In this document: positions 55,236-63,953 of the stretch, piece after piece
Position numbering within the stretch: position 1 is the first letter of the stretch
How the letters are laid out: each line of letters starts with the position of its first letter
Origin: Chitinophagaceae bacterium
GTDB lineage: Bacteria > Bacteroidota > Bacteroidia > Chitinophagales > Chitinophagaceae
Assembly: GCA_018335935.1 (NCBI GenBank)
Contig: JAGXRG010000048.1
Span: 19,524-83,523, forward strand
Length of the DNA stretch: 64,000 nt
Direction of reading: 5' to 3'
Program-made: the position numbers and the translations under genes
The notes under the pieces: generated by a model
Database searches by the model: none
Seen by the model: the letters and a program-made list of their open reading frames with translations, nothing else
Told to the model about the DNA's origin: nothing

Positions 55236-55400
55236 GTATTAAACTGCTACAAAAGTATAACAATTTTTTGAGGATTCTTACATAATTCTGCTAACTATTT
55301 ATACTTAAATGACTTAAACCCTATTTACAACAGTCTTTTTTACTTACAAAAAGGAATTTAAAAGCTTTCCAGAAAAACTGCCCTATTGATCTAAATAGTA

Positions 55401-56084
55401 TCATAATAACATCGTTAACAGCATGGCCGCACTCATTCCAATCATCAGTGCATCTTCAATAATAGTAATGGTGCTCATGGGTAAATTAAATACATCGCCG
55501 AGGCAGGCACATTTTATTTTACGCTTATTGAAAACACTTTGCAGCACACCAATTATACTTACTGACATTACAATAAAGGTAATACTATTGGTTAGTATGG
55601 GATTGAAACCGGTAAGAAATGCAATACCCAGGCCCAGCTCAATGAATGCATAAACATACCCCCAACTGCTCCATTTTTTTGCAATCACATCATACATCGA
55701 GTAACTCTCCGCAAAGCCTTTCAGGTTAAGCAGTTTGAAAAATGAAAAAACCAAAAAGAACCCGGCCATAAAATTACTCATCCAGCGTAACCATACTAAA
55801 TCACCAACTACCCATTCGTTCAAAAATGTTATACCGGTAATAAATGCAAATATTAACAAGATGGGTTTGTAAGTTGTTAGCCAGGTTTTGGTTTCTTCAA
55901 CTTCTTCTGTATTAATTGGCAGGTGCTGTTGATTGTTATCTGTTAATTGATATTTCGGATAGTCTTTCAATGCTTCCTGTAAAATGGCTGTTGCGATATG
56001 CTTATCCATTTTAATAGTTGCTTCTTCTTTGGCAAGATCAATATTTACATCATTGACTGCATCTACTTTAGATAGTTGATCCAT
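55401..56084 (-). CDS. MauE/DoxX-type membrane protein with truncated HMA domain
   Basis: 227 residues. Residues 1-~45 (LSKVDAVNDVNIDLAKEEAT and onward) are the second half of an HMA ferredoxin-like domain; the metal-binding GMTCxxC loop that should precede them is missing. Four membrane helices follow (ILLIFAFITGITFLNEWVVG, FMAGFFLVFSFFKLL, GYVYAFIELGLGIAFLTGFN, ITFIVMSVSIIGVL), with KIKCACLGDVFNLPMS, typical of MauE redox proteins. Upstream DNA is the start of an integrase read in another frame, so a deletion fused the two. The ATG used may be fortuitous, supplied by the junction. Confidence 0.87.
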   Translation of the reverse strand: MDQLSKVDAVNDVNIDLAKEEATIKMDKHIATAILQEALKDYPKYQLTDNNQQHLPINTEEVEETKTWLTTYKPILLIFAFITGITFLNEWVVGDLVWLRWMSNFMAGFFLVFSFFKLLNLKGFAESYSMYDVIAKKWSSWGYVYAFIELGLGIAFLTGFNPILTNSITFIVMSVSIIGVLQSVFNKRKIKCACLGDVFNLPMSTITIIEDALMIGMSAAMLLTMLL

Positions 56085-56224
56085 TTGTCTGGTTCAATAA
56101 GTCGTTTGATGGAGAACTCGGTTCTCACATCATTAATAGTAATCCTGGCATAGATGGGAGCCTTGCCAAACTCATTTTTCTTGGATGATTTTACCTGGAA
56201 AGACAGGTACATGGAATTGTTCAT
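56063..56224 (-). pseudogene. N-terminal fragment of tyrosine recombinase (island integrase)
   Basis: ATG 56224 reads MNNSMYLSFQVKSSKKNEFG, then APIYARITINDVRTEFS and LIEPDKW, the arm-DNA-binding N-terminus of Bacteroidota phage-type integrases. After Trp 48 the match ends; five further codons come from the adjoining HMA gene in the wrong frame, then TAG. Core-binding and catalytic domains (Arg-His-Arg-Tyr) are absent from the window. It is 250 bases from the tRNA attachment site and points inward, as expected of an integrase that recombined at the tRNA. Confidence 0.85.
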
Positions 56225-56326
56225 TTTTCGCCCTTTTTAGATGTATAAATTTACTAAATCTGTTAGTAACAAACAAATACTTTTTATCCACAAAACCCTT
56301 GCTGGTAAAGGATTTCAGCGATTTGT

Positions 56327-56359
56327 CGAGACCTCTAAAAATGTTTGAAAAGAGTCTCG
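56327..56359. other. Candidate integrase arm sites, right end
   Basis: CGAGACC (56327-56333, complement of GGTCTCG) and AGTCTCG (56353-56359) repeat heptamers at 19941-19958 of the left end. They lie between integrase start and tRNA, where arm sites occur. Short, so only suggestive. Confidence 0.35.
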
Positions 56360-56410
56360 ATATAGACCCTTTTGTTTGGAGTTTTTTGAATGATTTGGGG
56401 TATCCCCAAA

Positions 56411-56448
56411 ATAAAAAACCCTTGCCACCATTGAGTTTGCAAGGATTT
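56411..56448 (-). terminator. Terminator now following tRNA-Ser
   Basis: Minus strand: stem CCTTGC with GCAAGG (plus 56420-56425 and 56439-56444), three further A-T pairs beyond one mismatch, 13-base loop, then a T-rich tail from 56418 down. Carried by the island, it replaces the displaced host terminator. Confidence 0.6.
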
Positions 56449-56471
56449 AATAAAGTTTGAATTGTGATTCG

Positions 56472-56494
56472 GCGGAGAGAGAGGGATTCGAACC
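56472..56494. other. Island attachment site, right copy (within tRNA-Ser 3' end)
   Basis: gcggagagagaggg (56472-56485), identical to 19868-19881; then attcgaacc, the tRNA T-arm. The intact tRNA lies on this side. Confidence 0.82.
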
Positions 56495-56557
56495 CCCGGA
56501 CCTGTAACAGTCAACAGTTTTCAAGACTGCCGCAATCGACCACTCTGCCATCTCTCC
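56473..56557 (-). tRNA. tRNA-Ser (anticodon UGA)
   Basis: 85 bases on the minus strand. Acceptor GGAGAGA pairs TCTCTCC with discriminator G; the anticodon arm is GCAGT-CTTGAAA-ACTGT, giving TGA; a long variable arm is present, as in serine tRNAs; the T arm is GGGGG-TTCGAAT-CCCTC. CCA is not encoded. It is intact in spite of insertion at its 3' end. The island supplied the first bases beyond it. Confidence 0.95.
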
Positions 56558-56668
56558 GGGTGCAAAATAAGGGGCTCAACTCATACCAAACAAATAATAT
56601 TTTTACTTTATCAAAAAAATATTTTATTTGAGTTTTTATTCTATAATGCTTTACACTTTATTTTTTTC

Positions 56669-57367
56669 ATGTTACAAAATTTCGAGTCAATAATTTCAAA
56701 ATATCAGCATTCATTTTCTTCTGTTATTGAATTTAATCAACAAATAGAAAAAATTGTTGAATTAGATTTTACAAAAAATAATTTTGAACTTAATCACGAT
56801 ATATTTAATGATATTGAGTTGTTTTCAACTTACATATCCAATAAACTACAGCAATCTAATGCCAAATTTGGAATGGGTGGATACTTAGAATACAGAGAAT
56901 TTTATGGAAGAAGTAATTTGTTTGATGGTGAAGAAACCTCTTCACCTCGAAGATTGCATTTAGGAACAGACATTTGGGGAGAAGTTAACACTAAGGTTTT
57001 TACACCTTTACCTGCAACCATTCATTCATTTGCTTTTAATCATCATAATGGTGATTATGGGGCTACCATTATTTTAAAACATCAATTAGATGACTTAACT
57101 TTTTTTACTTTATATGGCCACCTCGCGTTGAAAAATATTCAACATATTCAAGTTGGGCAATCTATTCAAAAAGGAGAACATTTTGCTCATTTTGGAGCAG
57201 CTTCTGAAAATGGAAATTGGCCACCACATTTGCATTTTCAAATCATTCTAGACCTTGAAGGAAAATTTGGTGATTATCCAGGCGTTTGTAGTATTGAAGA
57301 AAAAACAAAGTATAGCCTAAACTGTCCAAATCCTGAATTTATATTGCAATTAGAACAATTCATTTAG
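56669..57367 (+). CDS. M23-family peptidoglycan endopeptidase-like protein
   Basis: 232 residues. HLGTDIW (His and Asp zinc ligands, near residue 105) and PPHLHFQI (last His, near residue 190) with the TLYGHLA segment between are the LytM/M23 motif set. No signal peptide is visible, so the protein may be cytosolic or exported in another way, which is unusual for a cell-wall enzyme. It follows the tRNA in the host backbone and precedes parA by 144 bases. Homologues with a short N-terminal extension like this (~80 residues) are common in Bacteroidota. Confidence 0.85.
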   Translation: MLQNFESIISKYQHSFSSVIEFNQQIEKIVELDFTKNNFELNHDIFNDIELFSTYISNKLQQSNAKFGMGGYLEYREFYGRSNLFDGEETSSPRRLHLGTDIWGEVNTKVFTPLPATIHSFAFNHHNGDYGATIILKHQLDDLTFFTLYGHLALKNIQHIQVGQSIQKGEHFAHFGAASENGNWPPHLHFQIILDLEGKFGDYPGVCSIEEKTKYSLNCPNPEFILQLEQFI

Positions 57368-57511
57368 CATTTTTATAGAAAAACATTTACATGATTTTTG
57401 TTATAATGCTAATATTGTGCATATCTATTTTTAATAGGCATTTAAAAACGCTTGTATATATTTACATTTGCAACAGTTATCAATATAACCATTATAATAT
57501 TTCAATAAATT

Positions 57512-58312
57512 ATGGCAAGAATTATTGGCATAGCCAATCAGAAAGGTGGTGTAGGTAAAACTACTTCAGCAATTAATGTAGCTGCAAGTTTGGCGGTATT
57601 AGAATTTAAAACTTTGCTTGTTGACGCTGACCCTCAAGCAAATAGCACAACTGGTGTTGGTTTTGATTTGCATAATATTACCAACAGTTTATACGATTGT
57701 ATGGCGAATAATACTCCTGCTGAAGAAGTCATTTTAAAAACTGAAATCCCAAGTTTAGACCTCATTCCTTCTCAAATGGATTTAGTGGGTGCAGAAATTG
57801 AAATGATTAACTATCCAAACCGTGAAAATGTAATGAAAAATTGTTTGGATGCAATAAAAGATAAATATGATTTTATCATTATCGACTGCTCTCCTTCTTT
57901 AGGTTTAATTACTGTAAATTCTTTAGTAGCATCAGATAGTGTTTTAATTCCAGTACAATGCGAGTTTTTTGCTCTTGAAGGTTTAGGAAAATTATTAAAC
58001 ACAGTTAAAATTGTTCAAAGTCGTTTAAATCCTAATTTACAAATAGAAGGCATCTTGATGACTATGTATGATGGAAGATTAAGATTATGTAATCAGGTGG
58101 TGAGCGAGGTTAGAAAACATTTCGATGAAATGGTATTTGATACTTTAATTCATAGAAATACTCGATTAAGTGAAGCCCCAAGTGTTGGAAAACCTGCTAT
58201 TTTGTACGATTCTGAAAGTAAGGGTGCAATAAATTATCTCAATTTAGCTAAAGAGATTTTGCAAAAAAACAACATGACTAAAATGAGTAATGCGGAAAGA
58301 ATTTTAGAATAA
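57512..58312 (+). CDS. parA: ParA/Soj chromosome-partition ATPase
   Basis: 266 residues. The deviant Walker A motif KGGVGKTTSAIN is at residue ~11, with DADPQANST and DCSPSLGLIT following. The length is that of chromosomal Soj. It partners ParB, encoded 30 bases downstream, in moving the origin region. A chromosomal parAB next to DUF5683 is the common order in this phylum, showing the right flank is host backbone. Confidence 0.96.
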   Translation: MARIIGIANQKGGVGKTTSAINVAASLAVLEFKTLLVDADPQANSTTGVGFDLHNITNSLYDCMANNTPAEEVILKTEIPSLDLIPSQMDLVGAEIEMINYPNRENVMKNCLDAIKDKYDFIIIDCSPSLGLITVNSLVASDSVLIPVQCEFFALEGLGKLLNTVKIVQSRLNPNLQIEGILMTMYDGRLRLCNQVVSEVRKHFDEMVFDTLIHRNTRLSEAPSVGKPAILYDSESKGAINYLNLAKEILQKNNMTKMSNAERILE

Positions 58313-58342
58313 TAATTTTGAATTATAAATTGTAAAAGAGTA

Positions 58343-59266
58343 ATGACATCTCCAAAACAAAATAAAGAATTACTAGGTAAAGGGATTCGTTCTTTACTAC
58401 AAAATATTGATGCTGACCTTAAACAAACAGCTTCGAGTTTTCCCTCTACTGCTGTAAATGAAGCAGTACAAGCTTCAAGAATTCCGATTGATCAAATTTC
58501 CATAAATCCCAAACAACCTCGAAGAGATTTCGATGAAACAGCTTTAAGTGAATTGGCCATTTCAATTAAAATGCACGATATCATTCAACCACTTACTGTA
58601 AGTAAGCTGGCAAATGGAAAATATCAATTAATAGCTGGTGAAAGAAGATTTAGAGCTTCTAAAATTGCAGGTTTAAAAGATGTGCCAGTATACATTCGTC
58701 AGGCTAATGATACTGAACTATTAGAATGGGCTCTATTAGAAAATTTACAAAGAGAAGATTTAAATGCCATTGAAATTGGTTTGAGTTATAAGAGAATGAT
58801 GGAGGAACTTGAATATACTCAAGAAAAAGTGGCTGAAAGAATGGGCAAGGAAAGAAGCACTGTTACCAATTACATTCGTTTATTAAAACTTCCTCCCGAT
58901 ATTCAATTAGCAGTAAGAAATGGAACAATTTCTATGGGTCATGCCAGAGCCCTAGTTGCTATTGATGTTATAGATAAACAATTATACGTATTTAATCAAA
59001 TAAAAACCAATCAACTTAGTGTTCGTCAAACCGAAGAATTGGTTAGAAAATTATATAAAAGCGAAACTTCAAAACCTAATACATCATCATCAAAAAACAA
59101 CTTACCTCCAACCTATAAAAAAATTGAAGATACTTTAGCTTCGCATTTTGGAACAAAAGTTAAACTGGTGCATAATAAAAGCGGACATGGAAGTATTGCT
59201 GTAGAATATTATAGCATTCAAGAATTGAACAAAATTTTAGAACAAATGAATGTGGTCATAAGTTAA
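58343..59266 (+). CDS. parB: ParB/Spo0J chromosome-partition protein
   Basis: 307 residues. KELLGKGIRSLL at the start, the ParB/Srx domain (IDQISINPKQPRRDFDE, LIAGERRFRASKIAGL, ALLENLQREDLNAIE with the CTP-binding GERR/ENxQR motifs), an HTH (YTQEKVAERMGKERSTVTNY) and a C-terminal dimerisation domain. It binds parS sites and spreads as a clamp. I did not find a clear parS in the window. Confidence 0.96.
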   Translation: MTSPKQNKELLGKGIRSLLQNIDADLKQTASSFPSTAVNEAVQASRIPIDQISINPKQPRRDFDETALSELAISIKMHDIIQPLTVSKLANGKYQLIAGERRFRASKIAGLKDVPVYIRQANDTELLEWALLENLQREDLNAIEIGLSYKRMMEELEYTQEKVAERMGKERSTVTNYIRLLKLPPDIQLAVRNGTISMGHARALVAIDVIDKQLYVFNQIKTNQLSVRQTEELVRKLYKSETSKPNTSSSKNNLPPTYKKIEDTLASHFGTKVKLVHNKSGHGSIAVEYYSIQELNKILEQMNVVIS

Positions 59267-59282
59267 ACTAAAATTTTTTGGA

Positions 59283-59948
59283 TTGATTCACTCATATACA
59301 TATTTTAATAAAAATTTATTCTTATCATTTTTGTTTGTTTTAATTTTCTCACAAACAATTATTGCCCAAGAAAAAGTTATTGAAACAACAGTTGTTGATA
59401 CTTCATCTAAAATTATTACACAACCCAATCCCATAGTTAAAGTAAAACACGATCCCAAAAAAGCTACCAATCGTTCTTTAATGTTACCAGGCTGGGGGCA
59501 AGCGTATAACAAACAATATTGGAAAATTCCAGTTGTTTATGGAGCATTATCTATTCCAACTATTACTTTCTTTTATAATAATAACATATATAAAGAAGCT
59601 CGTTATGCTTATAATGCCAGATTTGCTGCTACTGCAGAAGGGGGTTATGATAGTACCGCTTATTTTACTTTAGAAACCAAATATCAAAGAGCAGATATTA
59701 ATGCCATACAAACTTTAAGAAATGCAGCTCGTAGAGATAGAGATTATTCAGTGCTATGGTTTTTAATTGTATGGGGATTGAATGTTGCAGATGCCACAGT
59801 ATTTGGGCATTTGAAAGATTTTGATGTAAGTAACGATTTAGCATTAAATATTCATCCAACTTTTAATCCAACTACAAGATCACCAAACTTAAATTTTGCC
59901 TTAAAATTTAAAAACAAAAAGAAACAAGATGTTTTTATTGCTAGATAA
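59283..59948 (+). CDS. DUF5683-family exported protein
   Basis: 221 residues with a TTG start, since the in-frame stop at 59259 and the lack of an ATG leave no better choice. The signal peptide is FLFVLIFSQTIIAQ. The core SLMLPGWGQAYNKQYWKIPV, then YGALSIPTITFFYNNNIYKE and WFLIVWGLNVADATVFGHLK, is the DUF5683 pattern with two membrane helices. It sits 16 bases after parB, its usual place. Function unknown; the usual dapB and lepB neighbours are absent. Confidence 0.88.
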   Translation: MIHSYTYFNKNLFLSFLFVLIFSQTIIAQEKVIETTVVDTSSKIITQPNPIVKVKHDPKKATNRSLMLPGWGQAYNKQYWKIPVVYGALSIPTITFFYNNNIYKEARYAYNARFAATAEGGYDSTAYFTLETKYQRADINAIQTLRNAARRDRDYSVLWFLIVWGLNVADATVFGHLKDFDVSNDLALNIHPTFNPTTRSPNLNFALKFKNKKKQDVFIAR

Positions 59949-60080
59949 AGTAACCATTTTCGGTTGTTTTGTCAGTTAATTGCATCATTTTACTAGTTTA
60001 GTAACAATTACTAGTCATTTGAGCAGCTTAAGCTAAATGGAATTAAATTTGTTATATTCAAAACATTAAATTTATATATT

Positions 60081-60398
60081 ATGGCAGCAGAATTTACAGA
60101 TGCAAATTTTCAGAAAGAAGTATTAGAAAGCGATAAATTATCAGTAGTTGATTTTTGGGCTGAATGGTGTGGACCATGTAGAGCTATTGGACCAGTTGTA
60201 GAAGAATTAGCAACACAATATGCAGGAAAAGTAAACATTGGGAAAGTTAATGTAGATAACAACGCAAACATCAGTACAAACTTTGGTATCACATCAATAC
60301 CAGCAATTTTATTTTTTAAAAACGGCCAAGTTGTAGATAAACAAATTGGTGCTGTACCAAAAAGTGTTTTAGAGAAAAAAATTCAAGCATTAATGTAA
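60081..60398 (+). CDS. trxA: Thioredoxin
   Basis: 105 residues, the standard length. Active site WCGPC near residue 31 in VVDFWAEWCGPCRAIGPVVE, the cis-Pro segment TSIPAILFFKNG, and no signal peptide, so a cytosolic general disulfide reductase. Single-gene unit with a strong terminator downstream. Confidence 0.97.
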   Translation: MAAEFTDANFQKEVLESDKLSVVDFWAEWCGPCRAIGPVVEELATQYAGKVNIGKVNVDNNANISTNFGITSIPAILFFKNGQVVDKQIGAVPKSVLEKKIQALM

Positions 60399-60414
60399 TT
60401 GATAATTTCAAACT

Positions 60415-60447
60415 CAAAAAGCCTCAATATAATATTGAGGCTTTTTT
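60415..60447 (+). terminator. Terminator after trxA
   Basis: AAAAAGCCTCAATAT and ATATTGAGGCTTTTTT form a stem of about 15 bp with a tiny loop, followed by T-rich sequence. A symmetrical structure, able to act on both strands. Confidence 0.9.
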
Positions 60448-60548
60448 ATGTCATTCAATTTCGTAAAACTTTAATCAAATGCTTATTACTATTCAATATT
60501 TATTATACAACATTTCATTATGTTTGCCACACTATAAAAAATTGAATA

Positions 60549-63500
60549 ATGAACTTTAAAAAGCTTAACAACATTAGTGGTTGGATTGTATGTGCTATTG
60601 CCTGCACAGTTTATATATTAACTGCAGAAGCTACTGGCAGTTTATGGGATTGTGGCGAATTTATTAGTAGTGCCTATAAACTTCAATTACCACACCCTCC
60701 AGGTGCTCCCCTATTTGTTTTATTAGGAAGATGTTTTATTATACTTTTTGGAGATAATCCTTTAACTGCTGCTCATGCTGTTAATATTATGAGTGCAGTT
60801 GCTAGTGGTTTTACTATTTTATTTTTATTTTGGACAATCACTCACTTTGCAAGAAAAATTGCAGGTTTGTCTGTAAACGACAATTTATCTAGCACTCAAG
60901 CATGGACTATTATGGGTTCTGGTTTAGTGGGTGCATTAGCTTATACTTTTAGTGATAGTTTTTGGTATAGTGCTGTTGAAGGAGAAGTATATGCTTTAAG
61001 TTCTTTCTTTACTGCTATAGTAATTTGGGCTATTTTAAAGTGGGAAACTGCTGTAGATAATCAAACTGAAAATTCAATTCACCCAGATCGTTGGATCATA
61101 TTTATTTTCTTTATGATGGGCTTATCAATTGGCGTTCACTTGTTAAACTTATTATGCATACCTGCCATTGTAATGGTGTATTATTTAAAGAAAAAAGATT
61201 CGTTAGATTATAAAAAAATAAGAAGAGGTTTTATTCAGTTTGTATTATTGGGTGGTGTTTTAGCAATGATTGGTGCTTACTTAGGGCATAGTGGAGAAAA
61301 TGCACAATTAGAAAAAATTGCTCCAAACCTTCGCCAATATTTTGGTGATGATGTTGTAATATCTGACACAACTTTAGTTGGACTCATGCTCTTGGGCACA
61401 TTAGCTGCAATAGGTTTATTATACTTGGTTGAGAAATTTAAAAAAGATAAAAAAGAATATTACGGTGGTATGTATATCTTCTTTGTTCTAGGTTGTGTAT
61501 TGGTTGGCATTGTTCAAATTGCAGTTATTCAATATTCTATTAAAGGAGCCGGTTTTTTTGATAGAGTTTTTGTAAACAGCTTTGGATTACCATTCTTTAG
61601 TGGTTTTATATTCTTCTTTATAGCAATTGCTGTTGGTGTTTGGTATGGCTTAAAGAAAGCCAAAGAAAAAAACTGGGATTTATTACGTTTGGGTTTATAT
61701 AGTGTGGTATTTATTTTAATGGGTTACAGTACCTATTTTACTACAATGGTTCGTAGTAATGCAGATCCTGCAATTGACATGTACAATGTTGATAATCCTA
61801 TTAGCTTAGTTGGATATTTAGCTCGTGATCAATATGGAGATTTTCCAATACTTTATGGTCAAAAGTTCACTGCCTCTCCTATTCAGGATATGGAAACAGG
61901 AACCAAGTATCAAAAAATTGGTGATAAATACGAAATTATTGGCAAGGATAGAAAATTAATCTATATGCCAAAAGATAAGATGGTTTTCCCAAGAATGTGG
62001 GATGCAAGTGACGATCAAAACCACGCATATTATTATGCTACTTATATTGGTTTAGGCAGAATGAAAGACCCTCAAACAGGACAAGAAAAATGGGATGATG
62101 AAGATGGAACAAGACCAAATTTTAAAGACAATATTAGCTTCTTTACTGGTTATCAATTCTACTGGATGTACATGCGATACTTTCTTTGGAATTTTGCTGG
62201 AAAACAAAACGATTATCAAGGATTTTTTATTGGAAATACAAGAGATGGTAACTGGAAAACTGGTATCAATTTTATAGATAAAATATTTTATGGAGATCAA
62301 AATGTGCTACCAGAAACCACTATTAATAATAAAGCTAATAACAAGCTATATGGTTTACCATTTATTTTAGGAATAATAGGTTTATTGTTTCACTTCAAAC
62401 GCAAAGGCTCAGATGCTTTAGTTAACTTTTTATTATTCTTCTTCACAGGTGTAGCAATTAATATTTACTTAAATCCAGCAGGCTTTCAGCCTCGTGAACG
62501 TGACTATGCTTATGTAGGTAGTTTTTATGCATATGCAGTTTGGATTGGTCTAGGCGTAATGGCTATTGCAGATTGGCTACAAAAAAAGATGAAAGCATCA
62601 ATAGCAAGTATTTTAGCTGTTGTACTATGCTTTGCTGCAGTGCCTCTTGTAATGGCTAGTCAAGAATGGGATGATCATGATAGAAGTAACAAAACTATAG
62701 CAAGAGATTTGGCAAGAAACTATTTAGAAAGCTGCCCACCAAATGCTATTTTATTCACTTTTGGAGATAATGACACTTACCCCCTATGGTATGCCCAAGA
62801 AGTTGAAAATATTCGTCCCGACGTTCGAGTAATCAACTTTAGCTTATTGGGTATTGATTGGTATATCAATCAAATGAGATACAAAGTAAATGAGAGCCCT
62901 GCTATTGATGTAATATGGGATAAAGCTCAAATTCAAGGAAGAAAACGAGACTATGTAAGATATCAGGCAAATCCTGCATATCCCGAAGGACAATATTATG
63001 ATTTGTACGATATCATGAAAAACTATGTTGGAAAAGATGATAAAGACAAGGTTCAAATTATGGATAATGAAACAGGTGATTTTATCAATACAATTCCAAC
63101 AAAAAAATTATTCATTCCTGTTGATAAAAATACAATTGCTAATGATAAAACAATCGCTTCATCAGATTCAGTATTATCGCAAATCAACTTCGAAATCAGT
63201 AAATCAACTTTGTATAAAAACGATTTAGCTATATTAAATATCATAGCTGCTAATAAATGGAAACGACCAATATGTTTTACTTCTAATTATGGGTTAGACG
63301 GTATTGGATTGACCAACTATTTGAGAAGAGATGGTTTAACTTATCGTTTAGTACCAAGTGCTAATCCAGAACTTAATGCCGATTGGATGATGGATAAATT
63401 ATTAAACAAATTCACATCTGGAAATGCCGACAAGAAAGGAGTTTATTTTGATGAAGAAAACAGAAGACATCTTTTGGGTATTAGAGGGGCTTATGCAGAA

Positions 63501-63881
63501 CTTGCAGGAACTCTAGCTTCAAAAAACAGAAAAGAAGACGCTAGAAAAGTATTAGACAAAGTTGATAAAATGATGTTAGAAGAAAATGTACCCTATGGTT
63601 TAGTAAGTCGTGGTAATATGCACAACAGAACTTCTTTAATGCTTTTAGATGCCTGTTATAGAGCAGATCATACAACCTTAGCCAATAAAATTTCTAAAGC
63701 TTTGCATAAAGAGATTAAGGAAGAAATGAATTATTATAATTCTCTAGAAGGTTTAAAGGCTGAGAATATGATGCAAGAAAAATCAGATTTAGAGCAATTT
63801 GGCAGAAGCCTAGATCAAATGGAGCAAATGTTTAAGGCAGTTCAACAAACTCAGTTAAAAGTAGATTCTATTGGAAAATAG
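60549..63881 (+). CDS. DUF2723-family membrane protein (protein O-mannosyltransferase-like)
   Basis: 1110 residues. The N-terminal ~450 hold many membrane helices and the DUF2723 core (ATGSLWDCGEFISSAYKLQL, PHPPGAPLFVLLGR), with the Asp/Glu pair that is catalytic in related GT-C glycosyltransferases. Further helices at ~600-700 (LYGLPFILGIIGLLFHF) and a soluble C-terminal part (FTFGDNDTYPLWYAQEVENI) follow. It is likely to transfer a sugar to exported proteins, as in Bacteroidota O-glycosylation. Host backbone; single-gene unit ended by a strong terminator. Confidence 0.9.
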   Translation: MNFKKLNNISGWIVCAIACTVYILTAEATGSLWDCGEFISSAYKLQLPHPPGAPLFVLLGRCFIILFGDNPLTAAHAVNIMSAVASGFTILFLFWTITHFARKIAGLSVNDNLSSTQAWTIMGSGLVGALAYTFSDSFWYSAVEGEVYALSSFFTAIVIWAILKWETAVDNQTENSIHPDRWIIFIFFMMGLSIGVHLLNLLCIPAIVMVYYLKKKDSLDYKKIRRGFIQFVLLGGVLAMIGAYLGHSGENAQLEKIAPNLRQYFGDDVVISDTTLVGLMLLGTLAAIGLLYLVEKFKKDKKEYYGGMYIFFVLGCVLVGIVQIAVIQYSIKGAGFFDRVFVNSFGLPFFSGFIFFFIAIAVGVWYGLKKAKEKNWDLLRLGLYSVVFILMGYSTYFTTMVRSNADPAIDMYNVDNPISLVGYLARDQYGDFPILYGQKFTASPIQDMETGTKYQKIGDKYEIIGKDRKLIYMPKDKMVFPRMWDASDDQNHAYYYATYIGLGRMKDPQTGQEKWDDEDGTRPNFKDNISFFTGYQFYWMYMRYFLWNFAGKQNDYQGFFIGNTRDGNWKTGINFIDKIFYGDQNVLPETTINNKANNKLYGLPFILGIIGLLFHFKRKGSDALVNFLLFFFTGVAINIYLNPAGFQPRERDYAYVGSFYAYAVWIGLGVMAIADWLQKKMKASIASILAVVLCFAAVPLVMASQEWDDHDRSNKTIARDLARNYLESCPPNAILFTFGDNDTYPLWYAQEVENIRPDVRVINFSLLGIDWYINQMRYKVNESPAIDVIWDKAQIQGRKRDYVRYQANPAYPEGQYYDLYDIMKNYVGKDDKDKVQIMDNETGDFINTIPTKKLFIPVDKNTIANDKTIASSDSVLSQINFEISKSTLYKNDLAILNIIAANKWKRPICFTSNYGLDGIGLTNYLRRDGLTYRLVPSANPELNADWMMDKLLNKFTSGNADKKGVYFDEENRRHLLGIRGAYAELAGTLASKNRKEDARKVLDKVDKMMLEENVPYGLVSRGNMHNRTSLMLLDACYRADHTTLANKISKALHKEIKEEMNYYNSLEGLKAENMMQEKSDLEQFGRSLDQMEQMFKAVQQTQLKVDSIGK

Positions 63882-63898
63882 AATTGTTATATTAATTT

Positions 63899-63938
63899 AA
63901 AAAAATAGGCATCACTTTAATATGATGCCTATTTTTTT
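63899..63938 (+). terminator. Terminator after the DUF2723 gene
   Basis: AAAAATAGGCATCA and TGATGCCTATTTTT pair around a 7-base loop, followed by more T. About 17 bases after the stop. Confidence 0.9.
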
Positions 63939-63953
63939 GGGCTAAACTTTTGT

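Noticed and set aside
20460..56084. Active integrative conjugative element
   Set aside because: No relaxase, coupling protein, Tra/T4SS genes or complete integrase were seen in the interval; the cargo is metal resistance only.
56185..56460. 91-codon plus-strand frame between integrase fragment and tRNA
   Set aside because: It runs antisense over the integrase start and through a terminator; no protein-like features.
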